Source: an uncultured Marinifilum sp.
Lineage (GTDB): Bacteria; Bacteroidota; Bacteroidia; Bacteroidales; Marinifilaceae
Direction: 5' to 3'
Assembly (NCBI RefSeq): GCF_963677195.1
Contig: NZ_OY781918.1
Span: forward strand, 4,018,923 to 4,082,922
Length of the DNA stretch: 64,000 nt
How positions within the stretch are numbered: position 1 is the first letter of the stretch; each line of letters begins with the position of its first letter. A program made the position numbers and the translations under genes. Shown piece after piece: positions 44,716-53,122 of the stretch. The notes under the pieces are model-generated. The model did not search any database. It saw only the letters and a list, made by a program, of their open reading frames with translations, and had not been told where the DNA came from.

Positions 44716-46145
44716 TACTCTTCTTCGTTTGGAAAAAATTCTTTCTTAAAGTTTACCAAATAAAGTTTCTCTGTAGATCGGGTTAATGCTGTATACAACC
44801 ACCTGTAGTATTCTCTATCTAAAAGTTCATCGGTAAGATATCCCTGATCTACAAATACAGCCTTCCATTGCCCTCCTTGTGCTTTATGACAAGTAACCGC
44901 ATAAGCAAATTTAACCTGAAGTGCATTAAAAAATTTATCGTTACGAACTTTTTCGTATCGTTTTTTCTTTACTTTAATATCCGCATAATCCTCGGCAATA
45001 GTAAAAAATAGTTTCTTGTTCTCCTCGTAGCCTAAAGATGCCGTTTCAATATCCAAAGTATCAAGCATAATCATTGTATCCAGTTCAACATCATTATAAT
45101 CAGGAAAACGAACTGTTACTTCGGCATATCTAAAACCATACATTTCGATATGTTTACGAATGCGCACGATTTCACAAATATCACCATTGGCAATAAAATC
45201 AAGATTTTTTATATCATGAGCCCAAAAATAATTGTTCTTTACAACCATTAGTAAATCGCCTGCCGAAATCTCCTCTTCCCGATAAAGAACTGTATTTCTA
45301 ATTCCCTGATTAAATCGATTTGCCCGTTTATTAGAACGACTAATTATAATTGTATCCTCAACTCCATATTTATAATGTGCCGATGAAATTTCCTCGATAA
45401 GATCTGCTCCGGTAATTTTAAAAATATCAGTAAACTTACTGGTCGATAGTTCAGGAAATCCACTCAAGTTATCACGCAACATCTTTCTAAGTTGGGTAGC
45501 ATTTAACAAAATACCCGATTCCTGATTTTGTCGTACAACCTGAGTCAATACCAACTCTACAATGTCTAAATTATAGCATGCTCTTAATTCTTCAGAATCG
45601 AGAGCCGGACTTATATCTAGGCCTACAGGAGGCAACTGAGCCGAGTCGCCAATTAAAATTAACTTACAGTTTTCGGCCGAATAAACATACTCAATTAAAT
45701 CATCCAACAAACAGCCCGATCCGAAAATACTAGCCTCCGCTGAATAATTTGAAATCATCGATGCCTCATCAACTATAAATACAGTGTTTTTATGCAGATT
45801 TCTATCTTTCACGAAAACACCATCGGCATCGGCCAAGGATTTTTGTCTGTAAATTTTCTTATGAATTGTAAAAGCAGATTTTTTTGAATACTGACTCAAC
45901 ACTTTTGCAGCCCTCCCTGTAGGTGCAAGAAGTACGGTATTAATTTTCATTTCCGATAAAGTAGCAACCAAAGAACTAACTAAAGTAGTTTTACCCGTTC
46001 CGGCATAACCTTTCAACAAAAATAATTTTTGGCTTTCTTGGTGTGTTACAAAATCAGCTAAACCAACTATAGCCTTAGTTTGATCACTAGTTGGAGTAAA
46101 CTTAAGGTGTTCCCTGATCTTGTTAGCCACATGATTTTTTATCAT
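44712..46145 (-). CDS. RecD-like superfamily 1 DNA helicase
   Basis: 477 residues. Walker A GYAGTGKTTLV, Walker B VDEASMI, a GDSAQLPPVG motif III, and the C-terminal UvrD/RecD2-type TCHKAQGGQW and YTALTRSTEKLYL motifs. It is much shorter than RecD2 and has no N-terminal accessory domain, matching the short Bacteroidota group of AAA ATP-binding-domain helicases. Role in DNA repair or replication is inferred. The gene stands alone, tail-to-tail with the receiver-PP2C gene. Confidence 0.88.
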   Translation of the reverse strand: MIKNHVANKIREHLKFTPTSDQTKAIVGLADFVTHQESQKLFLLKGYAGTGKTTLVSSLVATLSEMKINTVLLAPTGRAAKVLSQYSKKSAFTIHKKIYRQKSLADADGVFVKDRNLHKNTVFIVDEASMISNYSAEASIFGSGCLLDDLIEYVYSAENCKLILIGDSAQLPPVGLDISPALDSEELRACYNLDIVELVLTQVVRQNQESGILLNATQLRKMLRDNLSGFPELSTSKFTDIFKITGADLIEEISSAHYKYGVEDTIIISRSNKRANRFNQGIRNTVLYREEEISAGDLLMVVKNNYFWAHDIKNLDFIANGDICEIVRIRKHIEMYGFRYAEVTVRFPDYNDVELDTMIMLDTLDIETASLGYEENKKLFFTIAEDYADIKVKKKRYEKVRNDKFFNALQVKFAYAVTCHKAQGGQWKAVFVDQGYLTDELLDREYYRWLYTALTRSTEKLYLVNFKKEFFPNEEEY

Positions 46146-46194
46146 TTTTGTTAAATTTTGTTGGATATAAAAATAGCCAAATAGATTTTTTTTT

Positions 46195-46202
46195 TAAATT
46201 TG
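46195..46202 (+). promoter_or_regulatory. Promoter -7 element for the gene at 46236
   Basis: TAAATTTG is a perfect TAnnTTTG match 33 bases before the ATG. No clear -33. Confidence 0.45.
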
Positions 46203-46235
46203 CAGACAAACTTACACAAACTAATAAGAATAAAA

Positions 46236-46877
46236 ATGAAAAAAGTCTTTCAAATCTTACTTGCTATAGCCATTGTTGCACTTGCTTACTTAAGCTACCA
46301 AAGCATTAACAAACCTCTTGAATTTGGTAAAATTAAGAAGCAACGTTACGACAGAATTATCACTCAGTTGAAGGATATTCGTAAAGCACAGGGAGCTTAT
46401 AAGGATGTAAATGGTAAATATACTGGAAGTTTCGATACTTTAATCAGTTTTATTAAAACAGATTCAATGCCATTAATTAAGTCTATGGGAACATTAACTG
46501 ATGAGCAATACGAAGCTGGTATGACTGAAAAAGAAGCTGTAAAAAAAGGTTTCATTACTCGTGATACTATCATGATTGCTGCTCTTGACACTATTTTTGG
46601 AAAAGATTATCCAATTGAAAACTTAAGATACGTACCGTTTACTAAAGGAAAACATCAATTTAAATTAGGAGCTGGAATTTTTGTTACAGGATCTAAAGTT
46701 AAAGTTCCAGTTTTCGAAGCTAGAGTATCTAACATGATTATTTTTGAAGATGTTAAAAATGAATATTTAGATGAACTAAAAGAAGAAAACGGTAACCGTA
46801 TTCGTTTAAACAAATACCCAGGCTTGATGGTTGGTTCTCTTGAAGAAGCTAACAATAACGCAGGTAACTGGGAGTAA
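46236..46877 (+). CDS. Membrane-anchored protein of unknown function
   Basis: 213 residues from ATG 46236; an upstream TTG at 46200 overlaps the promoter element and is rejected. One N-terminal membrane segment (VFQILLAIAIVALAYLSY), the remainder outside. The soluble part begins with a helix (RYDRIITQLKDIRKAQGAYKDVNGKYTGSFDTLISFI) that resembles the pilin-like/type II secretion pseudopilin layout, a resemblance only. No catalytic motif. It precedes DUF3822 by 11 bp, and DUF3822 overlaps rsmD; this three-gene order suggests one unit. Confidence 0.72.
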   Translation: MKKVFQILLAIAIVALAYLSYQSINKPLEFGKIKKQRYDRIITQLKDIRKAQGAYKDVNGKYTGSFDTLISFIKTDSMPLIKSMGTLTDEQYEAGMTEKEAVKKGFITRDTIMIAALDTIFGKDYPIENLRYVPFTKGKHQFKLGAGIFVTGSKVKVPVFEARVSNMIIFEDVKNEYLDELKEENGNRIRLNKYPGLMVGSLEEANNNAGNWE

Positions 46878-46888
46878 TCCTTAATTAT

Positions 46889-47737
46889 ATGGACGACCTA
46901 GTATTTGTTGAGTCTACTTTTGATAAAAGCAAAACTGAAGAATATAATTTATCCATCCGAGTTGGCTCGGATGGATTTTCTTTTTCTATACTCAACCTAA
47001 ATAAAAAATGTTTAGCTTTAAAACGCTTTAAAACATTTAGCCAAAACTCCGATATTGAACTTCTAAACTCCTTTAAAGAGCAAATTAGAAATAGCGAATT
47101 GCTTAACTTAAAATATAAAGCTGTTTCTATTTTATGGGTATCCGATAAATCAATTCTTATTCCAAATGAATTTTTTACAAAGGAATTCGCTTTTAACAGC
47201 TACCAAATTTGCCATGAGTTAAAACAGGGTGAAACTTTAAATTGGAATAAAATAGACCTATTGGAGGCATATAGTGTATTTCCAATACTTGTAAGCTTAA
47301 AAGAATTGCTACACAAACAATTTCCTCAAGCTGTAATTTATCATCACACCTACCCTTTCTATATAAAGGCAATAAAAGAAAGTAAAGAGGATAACCATCC
47401 AAGTGTATTTGTTAATATTCATCAGGATTTTTTCCATGTTATTATACCCGATCAGGACAAAAAGCATTTCATTAATAGCTTTGCTTACAAAGAGGACTCC
47501 GACTTGGCCTATTACATTCTAAACATCTACAAACAACAAAAGCTAAACAACGAAAGAAGCAAGCTTATTTTAGAAGGTTTAGTGCATGAAAAAAGTAAGG
47601 TAATTCAATTATTAAAAAAATATTTGGCCGATGTTGAAGTAAAGCATCTACCTGCCGAATTAAGAATAAAAAATATAATTCCTCTCGAGGAATACAATCA
47701 ATTCATTAACCTTTTAAATTTAAGCGAGTGCGAATAG
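46889..47737 (+). CDS. DUF3822 family protein
   Basis: 282 residues, soluble. The N-terminal (FDKSKTEEYNLSIRVGSDGFSFSIL) and the later NIHQDFFHVIIPD and FAYKEDSDLAYYILNIYKQ segments fit DUF3822, whose fold is thought to be an actin/ASKHA-like ATPase relative, though no phosphate-binding motif is evident here. It lies between an unknown membrane-anchored protein and rsmD and overlaps the latter by 10 bp, so a role linked to ribosome modification is only positional inference. Confidence 0.82.
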   Translation: MDDLVFVESTFDKSKTEEYNLSIRVGSDGFSFSILNLNKKCLALKRFKTFSQNSDIELLNSFKEQIRNSELLNLKYKAVSILWVSDKSILIPNEFFTKEFAFNSYQICHELKQGETLNWNKIDLLEAYSVFPILVSLKELLHKQFPQAVIYHHTYPFYIKAIKESKEDNHPSVFVNIHQDFFHVIIPDQDKKHFINSFAYKEDSDLAYYILNIYKQQKLNNERSKLILEGLVHEKSKVIQLLKKYLADVEVKHLPAELRIKNIIPLEEYNQFINLLNLSECE

Positions 47738-48273
47738 TTAGCGGAACTCATAAAGGCAGAAGAATAAGTCCGGATAAAAGTTTTAAGGCAAGACCTACAA
47801 CCGACTTTGCAAAAGAAAATTTATTTAATGTTTTAAACAACATGATAGATTTAGACGGTTTAAGCGTTCTTGATTTATTTGGAGGTACTGGTGGCATTAG
47901 CTACGAATTTGCATCGAGAGGAGCTGAAAAAGTGATTTGCGTTGAATTAAACCATCGCCATTTTTCTTTTATTCAAAAAACCATTGATAATTTAGGATTC
48001 GAACAAATTCTACCAATTAAATCGGATGTATTTCGCTTCGTAAAAAGCTGTCGCCAAAAATTTGACATGATATTTGCCGACCCTCCTTACGATTTAAAAA
48101 AACTTGATTCAATTCCTGATTTAATTCTGGAAAAAAAGATATTAACAGAAAATGGGATTTTAATTGTAGAACACGGTTCAACAAACGACTTCTCTAAACA
48201 TCCTAACTTTATGGAGAAACGCAGTTATGGAAGTGTAAACTTTAGCTTCTTCGAACTAAAAAAAGAAAACTAA
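47728..48273 (+). CDS. rsmD: 16S rRNA (guanine(966)-N2)-methyltransferase
   Basis: 181 residues, normal RsmD length. Starts at GTG 47728 inside the end of DUF3822, the only start giving the conserved MRIVSGTHKGRRI opening. SAM site DLFGGTGGISYEFASRG and catalytic DPPYDL. It methylates G966 of 16S rRNA (E. coli numbering) during small-subunit assembly. Translationally coupled to DUF3822, with a terminator just downstream. Confidence 0.94.
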   Translation: MRIVSGTHKGRRISPDKSFKARPTTDFAKENLFNVLNNMIDLDGLSVLDLFGGTGGISYEFASRGAEKVICVELNHRHFSFIQKTIDNLGFEQILPIKSDVFRFVKSCRQKFDMIFADPPYDLKKLDSIPDLILEKKILTENGILIVEHGSTNDFSKHPNFMEKRSYGSVNFSFFELKKEN

Positions 48274-48293
48274 TTTCTATAAACTCATTATCT

Positions 48294-48334
48294 AAAAGCG
48301 ATTCTAAACAAGTCTTTAGCGATCGCTTTTTTTT
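48294..48334 (+). terminator. Terminator after rsmD
   Basis: AAAAGCGAT (48294-48302) and ATCGCTTTT (48322-48330) with a T-run continuing to 48334. Confidence 0.75.
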
Positions 48335-48398
48335 TACACTATATCCCAAATTCTATTTCTCTGATTCTTTCGGATATAAATCTGTAATTTTTAGCGCA

Positions 48399-48433
48399 TA
48401 AAAAAGCCTTCGACTCTAATGAATCGAAGGCTT
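48399..48433 (-). terminator. Terminator of the tRNA-Asp array
   Basis: AAGCCTTCGA (48404-48413) and TCGAAGGCTT (48424-48433) form a perfect 10-bp stem. The A-run on its left is the minus-strand U-tract. Confidence 0.8.
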
Positions 48434-48440
48434 ATATTTT

Positions 48441-48517
48441 TGGCGGTCCGGACGAGACTCGAACTCGCGACCCCATGCGTGACAGGCATGTATTCTAACC
48501 AACTGAACTACCGGACC
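48441..48517 (-). tRNA. tRNA-Asp (GTC), copy 1
   Basis: Reads on the minus strand with acceptor GGTCCGG/CCGGACC, anticodon stem CATGC/GCATG, loop CTGTCAC (anticodon GTC), T arm GCGAG-TTCGAGT-CTCGT and encoded CCA. Last in transcription order. Its acceptor pair 5:68 is C-G. Confidence 0.95.
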
Positions 48518-48538
48518 AAAAATATTTTCAAACTTTGT

Positions 48539-48615
48539 TGGCGGTCTGGACGAGACTCGAACTCGCGACCCCATGCGTGACAGGCATGTATTCTAACCAA
48601 CTGAACTACCAGACC
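48539..48615 (-). tRNA. tRNA-Asp (GTC), copy 2, U5-A68 variant
   Basis: Identical to copy 1 except for acceptor GGTCTGG/CCAGACC, a compensated C5-G68 to U5-A68 change. CCA encoded. Starts exactly 98 bp after copy 1. Confidence 0.95.
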
Positions 48616-48636
48616 AAATATACTTTAAAACTTTGT

Positions 48637-48713
48637 TGGCGGTCCGGACGAGACTCGAACTCGCGACCCCATGCGTGACAGGCATGTATTCTAACCAACT
48701 GAACTACCGGACC
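48637..48713 (-). tRNA. tRNA-Asp (GTC), copy 3
   Basis: C5-G68 version, CCA encoded, 98 bp from copy 2. The spacer that follows matches that after copy 1, so copies 3-4 repeat 1-2. Confidence 0.95.
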
Positions 48714-48734
48714 AAAAATATTTTCAAACTTTGT

Positions 48735-48811
48735 TGGCGGTCTGGACGAGACTCGAACTCGCGACCCCATGCGTGACAGGCATGTATTCTAACCAACTGA
48801 ACTACCAGACC
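48735..48811 (-). tRNA. tRNA-Asp (GTC), copy 4, U5-A68 variant
   Basis: U5-A68 version, CCA encoded, 98 bp from copy 3. The spacer matches that of copy 2. Confidence 0.95.
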
Positions 48812-48832
48812 AAATATACTTTAAAACTTTGT

Positions 48833-48909
48833 TGGCGGTCCGGACGAGACTCGAACTCGCGACCCCATGCGTGACAGGCATGTATTCTAACCAACTGAAC
48901 TACCGGACC
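48833..48909 (-). tRNA. tRNA-Asp (GTC), copy 5
   Basis: C5-G68 version, CCA encoded, 98 bp from copy 4. Its other flank is unlike the 21-bp spacers and leads to copy 6 after about 105 bp. Confidence 0.95.
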
Positions 48910-49017
48910 AAAAATATACTTTTGAATATTCTTTTTTTGTAAAGCTAAAATAATCAAATTTGAGAATTTTATCGCTTTAAAAATAGTTAAATCAACATGT
49001 AAAGAACTTCTTGTTAG

Positions 49018-49091
49018 CGGTCCGGACGAGACTCGAACTCGCGACCCCATGCGTGACAGGCATGTATTCTAACCAACTGAACTACCGGACC
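49018..49091 (-). tRNA. tRNA-Asp (GTC), copy 6, CCA not encoded
   Basis: C5-G68 version, first in transcription order and nearest the promoter. The discriminator G is followed by CTA instead of CCA, so this transcript needs 3' trimming and CCA addition. Confidence 0.93.
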
Positions 49092-49397
49092 TTTTTTTTG
49101 ATAGCGATGCAAAGATAATGCAAGTTTCTTTACTTGCAATACTTCTTGTGATTTTTTTTAAGTAAAATCCTATCAAAAACCAGTAATAGTGCGGTTTTTA
49201 GCATGTTACAAATAAAATTAAAATTGCCTTTTTTTTGTACTCCTTTTATTGAATGACATAAACAATTTCCTAAAAATAAGCTTCAAAAATAAAGAACCCA
49301 AACATATCTGCCTTATTTAGAGAAGCATCTCACAAAAAGTCAGACTTCCATCAATAATATTTTGTATCTTTTAATACAGAATATAAAAAACTCACTT
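49092..49397. other. Divergent region between tRNA-Asp array and DUF1338 gene
   Basis: 306 bases. It contains the tRNA promoter (49110-49139) on the minus strand and a probable -7 element, TATCTTTT (49365-49372), for the rightward gene. The middle is AT-rich with no frame or hairpin I trust. Confidence 0.5.
49110..49139 (-). promoter_or_regulatory. Promoter of the tRNA-Asp array
   Basis: On the minus strand TTG (49137-49139), exactly 19 bp, TATCTTTG (49110-49117): a full Bacteroidota sigma consensus. Transcription would begin about ten bases before copy 6. Confidence 0.85.
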
Positions 49398-50207
49398 ATG
49401 TTACAACAATTATTTAAAACACTATGGAAGGATTATACAAGACAGAATCCTTCGGCTCAAGCAATACATGATCTTTTTACTGATGAAAACGAAAAAGTAA
49501 TTAACGATCATGTTGCTTTTAGAACTTTCGATGACCCAAGAATGAATATTGAAATTCTGGCAAAAAAATTTATTAAAGCTGGATATGAATTTGCAGGGAA
49601 ATATAAATTTGAAGACAAGCATTTAAATGCTGTGCATTTGGAACACCCTAGCGAAAATGCTCCAAAAGTTTTTATTTCGGAGCTAATTATATCTGAATTT
49701 TCAGAAAATTTTCAGAAAATAATAAAACAATTAATTAACTCGGTGGGCAACGCCTATTATTCCGATCCCGATTTAATATATAAAGGTAGTGTTTGGGGCA
49801 AACCATCATACGAAACCTATCAGACTTTGCGTAACGAATCAGAATACGCTGCATGGTTGTATGTTCACGGATTTAGGGTAAATCATTTTACGCTTAGCAT
49901 TAATGAACTAAAAAAATACAATACGATTGAAAAAGTTAATCAATTTTTAAAAGATAAAGGCTACGAATTAAATAGTTCGGGAGGAGAAATAAAAGGAACT
50001 CCTGAAAAGTTATTGCAACAATCTTCTACTCTCTCCGAGATTATAAAAATGGAATTTAAAGAAGGTGTTTACGATATTCCGGCATGTTTTTATGAATTTG
50101 CCATGCGCCATAAAGATGAAACAGGAAAGTTATTTTCAGGATTTATAGCTGCCAATGCAAATAAAATATTTGATAGTACAAATTTTAGAGAAACTAAAAT
50201 TGGTTAA
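49398..50207 (+). CDS. DUF1338 family protein (2-oxoadipate dioxygenase/decarboxylase-like)
   Basis: 269 residues from ATG 49398. An in-frame earlier start at 49362 would lie on the promoter -7 element and is rejected. The DUF1338 family contains HglS/YdcJ, Fe(II) enzymes that decarboxylate and oxidise 2-oxoadipate in lysine breakdown. Likely metal ligands are His in NDHVAFRTF, His in VHGFRVNHFTLS and Glu in PACFYEFAMRH. This protein is shorter than HglS (about 460 residues) and no lysine-degradation genes are nearby, so the exact substrate is open. Confidence 0.8.
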   Translation: MLQQLFKTLWKDYTRQNPSAQAIHDLFTDENEKVINDHVAFRTFDDPRMNIEILAKKFIKAGYEFAGKYKFEDKHLNAVHLEHPSENAPKVFISELIISEFSENFQKIIKQLINSVGNAYYSDPDLIYKGSVWGKPSYETYQTLRNESEYAAWLYVHGFRVNHFTLSINELKKYNTIEKVNQFLKDKGYELNSSGGEIKGTPEKLLQQSSTLSEIIKMEFKEGVYDIPACFYEFAMRHKDETGKLFSGFIAANANKIFDSTNFRETKIG

Positions 50208-50325
50208 CCGTTAATCATAGACAAAAATATCTTTATAATATCGATTAAGTTGGACAAGTGCTTTTGTCCAACTTTTTTTTGTAGAAATAATACTATTTAT
50301 TTAATAGAAATAAGTCTTTGGATCT

Positions 50326-50333
50326 TATATTTG
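50326..50333 (+). promoter_or_regulatory. Promoter -7 element for the M1 aminopeptidase gene
   Basis: TATATTTG, a perfect TAnnTTTG match 25 bases before the ATG. No good -33 is visible. Confidence 0.45.
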
Positions 50334-50358
50334 CCTTAAACTACCAACATACCAAATA

Positions 50359-52914
50359 ATGAAAACACAACAAATACTATTTGTACTTTTATGCCTGTTT
50401 GTTTCTTCATGTAATAAGCCTTACAAAGCAATACCTGTAGAAGCTGGCGTAGCCAAAACTTTGGCCGAATACCGAAAAGCGAATATATCAAACCTTGAAT
50501 ATAATTTAAGTTTTGATATTCCAGATAACAAAAAACAAACCATTTTAGGAAGCAACAAAATTAGTTTTGACTTGTTATCGGTTGATCAGGATTTACAGAT
50601 TGATTTTAGAGAAGATGCCAAGCTAATTAATAAGGTAATTTGCAATGGGAAGAACTCTGCTTACCAACACGAATCGGAACACCTTATTATCCCGAAAGGA
50701 GAATTAATAAAAGGAAAAAACTTAATAGAAATTGAATTTATAGCTGGAAATACTTCTCTTAACAGAAATGACGACTTTTTATATACTTTATTTGTACCAG
50801 ACAGAGCCAGAACTGCTTTCCCTTGCTTCGACCAGCCAGACTTGAAAGCTGTTTTTCAATTAAGTTTAATTGTACCTGTTAAATGGAAGGCTATGGCAAA
50901 TGGCAAACTAAACTCGAAAAATAATAGAGGTAAAAAAAGCCTTTATAAATTTGCTAAAACCAAGCCTCTTCCAACTTATCTATTCTCCTTTGTTGCGGGA
51001 AAATTCGAAACCATAACACGGGAACGAAATGGGCACAAACACAGCATGTATCATCGCGAAACAGATAAAGAAAAACTGGCGAATAATACCGATGAAATTT
51101 TCCGTTTGCTTTTTGAATCGTTGGATTGGCTTGAAGAGTACACTCAAGTTCCTTATCCTTTTGCAAAATATGATATTGTTGTAATTCCATCCTTCCAATA
51201 CGGAGGAATGGAACACACTGGAGCTACCTTATACAATGCATCAAAAATGTTTTTAGATAAAGATGCTACAAAAAACAGTCTGTTGAGTCGTGCCAACCTT
51301 ATTGCCCACGAAACATCTCACATGTGGTTTGGCGATTTGGTAACTATGAAGTGGTTCGATCAGGTTTGGCTTAAAGAAGTTTTTGCCAACTTTTTAGCCG
51401 ATAAAATTACCAATCCTAGCTTTCCGGATATGAACCATAAGTTAAAATTTGAGATGGCCCATTTTCCAAGTTCGTATTCGGTTGATCGCACCAGTGGCTC
51501 AAATCCAATTAATCAGGTTTTACCAAATTTAAAAGATGCCGGAACTGTTTACGGAAGCATTATTTATCACAAATCGCCTATTGTTATGGATATGTTAGAA
51601 AAAATAACTGGCGAAAAAGCTTTACAGAAAGGCTTGCAAAGCTATTTGAAAGAATACGCTTACGGTAATGCCAGCTGGGAAGATTTAATCTCTATTCTTG
51701 ACAAAACAAGCCCAATTAAGCTAAAACAATGGAGTAAAGTTTGGGTAGATAAAGCTGGAAGAGCACAAATTACCACCGAAATTAGTGAAGAAAATAAGAA
51801 AATAGCTGAACTAAAGATTACTCAAACCGATACCAAAGGGAATGCTGGCAAGTGGAATCAGGACTTAAATATAATTTTAGGATATACTGATAAAATAGTA
51901 AACTTACCTGCAAAATTCAATCAATCACAAATAACGGTTCCCGATGCAAAAGGAATGCCCATACCTGAATATATTATTCCAAATGGAAAAGGAAATGCTT
52001 ATGGTTTCTTTAAACTAGACACAAAAACAAAGCATTTTTTCTTAAATAAGATTCACAAAATTGAAGATGATCTGGCAAGAGGAATTGCGTGGATTAATCT
52101 TTATGAAAATCTTCGCGAAGGATTTGTTAATGGAGAAGAATTTGTTCTTGCCATAGAAAATCAACTTTCGAAAGAAAAGAATAATCTTATTATGGAACGC
52201 ATGCTTTCTTATTTAAAATCGGCCTACTGGTTAGATTTAAACAAAAAAGAAAGACTAAAACTTGGAGCGCATCTAGAAGAAAGTCTTTGGATACAGTTAA
52301 GCCAGGAAAAAGACATGGGAAGAAAGTCGAGTTTGTATTCAAGCTTTAGCAATATAGCCGAAAGTAAAACCAAATTAAATCAGCTTTACAAAGTCTGGAA
52401 AGAAGAAATTGCCATTGGTGGATTTTCCTTATCAGAAACTAAAGCTACTTCTTTAGCAGCAAATCTGGCAATTAAAATACCTGAGAAGGCCAAAGAAATT
52501 GTAAGTACACAATTAGATCGGATTAAAAATCCGGATCGTAAAAAGAAAATGGAATTTGTGGCTCCTGCCTTATCTGCCAACAGGCAGGTTAGAATGGATT
52601 TTTTCGAAAGTTTAAAAAAGGCTGAAAACCGCGAAATTGAACGCTGGGTACTAGATGCCTTAGGATATTTAAATCATCCTTTAAGAGAAGAAGATGCTTT
52701 AGTTTACCTTCCGCAGCAATTAGAACTACTGCAAGAAATTCAGGTTACTGGTGATATCTTTTTTCCTTATAATTGGCTAAGTGCTTCTTACAGCGGACAT
52801 CAATCGAAAAAAGCAGGAGATATTACTCGTAAATTTCTAGAAGAACATCCAAACTATCCTGAGAATTTAAAATTAAAGATATTACAAGCCGCAGATTTTG
52901 TATTAAAAAAATAA
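50359..52914 (+). CDS. M1 family metallopeptidase (aminopeptidase N-like) lipoprotein
   Basis: 851 residues. The N-terminal signal ends in VSSC (Cys18), a lipobox, so it is a lipoprotein exposed to the periplasm or surface. The substrate-recognition GGMEHTGA (near 280) and zinc motif HETSHMWFGDLVTMKWFDQ (near 316), with downstream Glu in WLKE, are intact. A long C-terminal helical domain follows, including an ERAP1-type region. It removes N-terminal residues from peptides. Monocistronic with its own promoter element and terminator. Confidence 0.93.
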   Translation: MKTQQILFVLLCLFVSSCNKPYKAIPVEAGVAKTLAEYRKANISNLEYNLSFDIPDNKKQTILGSNKISFDLLSVDQDLQIDFREDAKLINKVICNGKNSAYQHESEHLIIPKGELIKGKNLIEIEFIAGNTSLNRNDDFLYTLFVPDRARTAFPCFDQPDLKAVFQLSLIVPVKWKAMANGKLNSKNNRGKKSLYKFAKTKPLPTYLFSFVAGKFETITRERNGHKHSMYHRETDKEKLANNTDEIFRLLFESLDWLEEYTQVPYPFAKYDIVVIPSFQYGGMEHTGATLYNASKMFLDKDATKNSLLSRANLIAHETSHMWFGDLVTMKWFDQVWLKEVFANFLADKITNPSFPDMNHKLKFEMAHFPSSYSVDRTSGSNPINQVLPNLKDAGTVYGSIIYHKSPIVMDMLEKITGEKALQKGLQSYLKEYAYGNASWEDLISILDKTSPIKLKQWSKVWVDKAGRAQITTEISEENKKIAELKITQTDTKGNAGKWNQDLNIILGYTDKIVNLPAKFNQSQITVPDAKGMPIPEYIIPNGKGNAYGFFKLDTKTKHFFLNKIHKIEDDLARGIAWINLYENLREGFVNGEEFVLAIENQLSKEKNNLIMERMLSYLKSAYWLDLNKKERLKLGAHLEESLWIQLSQEKDMGRKSSLYSSFSNIAESKTKLNQLYKVWKEEIAIGGFSLSETKATSLAANLAIKIPEKAKEIVSTQLDRIKNPDRKKKMEFVAPALSANRQVRMDFFESLKKAENREIERWVLDALGYLNHPLREEDALVYLPQQLELLQEIQVTGDIFFPYNWLSASYSGHQSKKAGDITRKFLEEHPNYPENLKLKILQAADFVLKK

Positions 52915-52938
52915 AATTAGCATTAAGAAAATGTTAAT

Positions 52939-52974
52939 AAAAAGGCTCTTTTACTCGATAAAAGGGCCTTTTAT
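52939..52974 (+). terminator. Terminator after the M1 aminopeptidase gene
   Basis: AAAAGGC-TCTTTT and AAAAG-GGCCTTTT pair with a small internal mismatch around ACTCGAT, ending in T residues. Confidence 0.6.
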
Positions 52975-53052
52975 TTATAGCTGTTTAGCATTAGCCAACT
53001 GATCAAAATTGTTCTACTATTTAGGCCCTATCATCATTTAAGTAATTTGATT

Positions 53053-53090
53053 GGAAAAAAAAAAGATCAAGCGAAAGCCTGATCTTTTAT
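53053..53090 (-). terminator. Terminator of guaB
   Basis: AAAAGATCA (53061-53069) and TGATCTTTT (53080-53088) form the stem; the A-run at 53055-53064 gives the minus-strand U-tract. Confidence 0.75.
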
Positions 53091-53122
53091 ATTTTAATCC
53101 GAAACAATTATGTTTATGGCTA

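Larger units (their letters stand above)
48441..48909 (-). repeat. Tandem tRNA repeat with 98-bp unit, 196-bp pair duplicated
   Basis: Five tRNA-Asp genes at an exact 98-bp period (77-bp tRNA plus 21-bp spacer). Acceptor variants alternate C, T, C, T, C. Spacers alternate too: 48518-48538 equals 48714-48734, and 48616-48636 equals 48812-48832. So a two-tRNA unit of 196 bp was duplicated. Confidence 0.92.

Noticed and set aside
46236..46877. Type IV pilin or pseudopilin
   Set aside because: The N-terminal segment lacks a prepilin peptidase cleavage motif (Gly followed by Phe-like and Glu5).
48802..49050. Minus-strand open frame of 82 codons
   Set aside because: It is a translation of tRNA-Asp copies 5 and 6 and their spacer.
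48441..49091. CRISPR-like regular repeats
   Set aside because: The repeats are complete tRNA-Asp genes with 21-bp spacers that are themselves repeated, and no cas genes are near.
48441..49091. tRNA cluster as an integration site for a mobile element
   Set aside because: No integrase, att-like fragment or foreign composition on either side.
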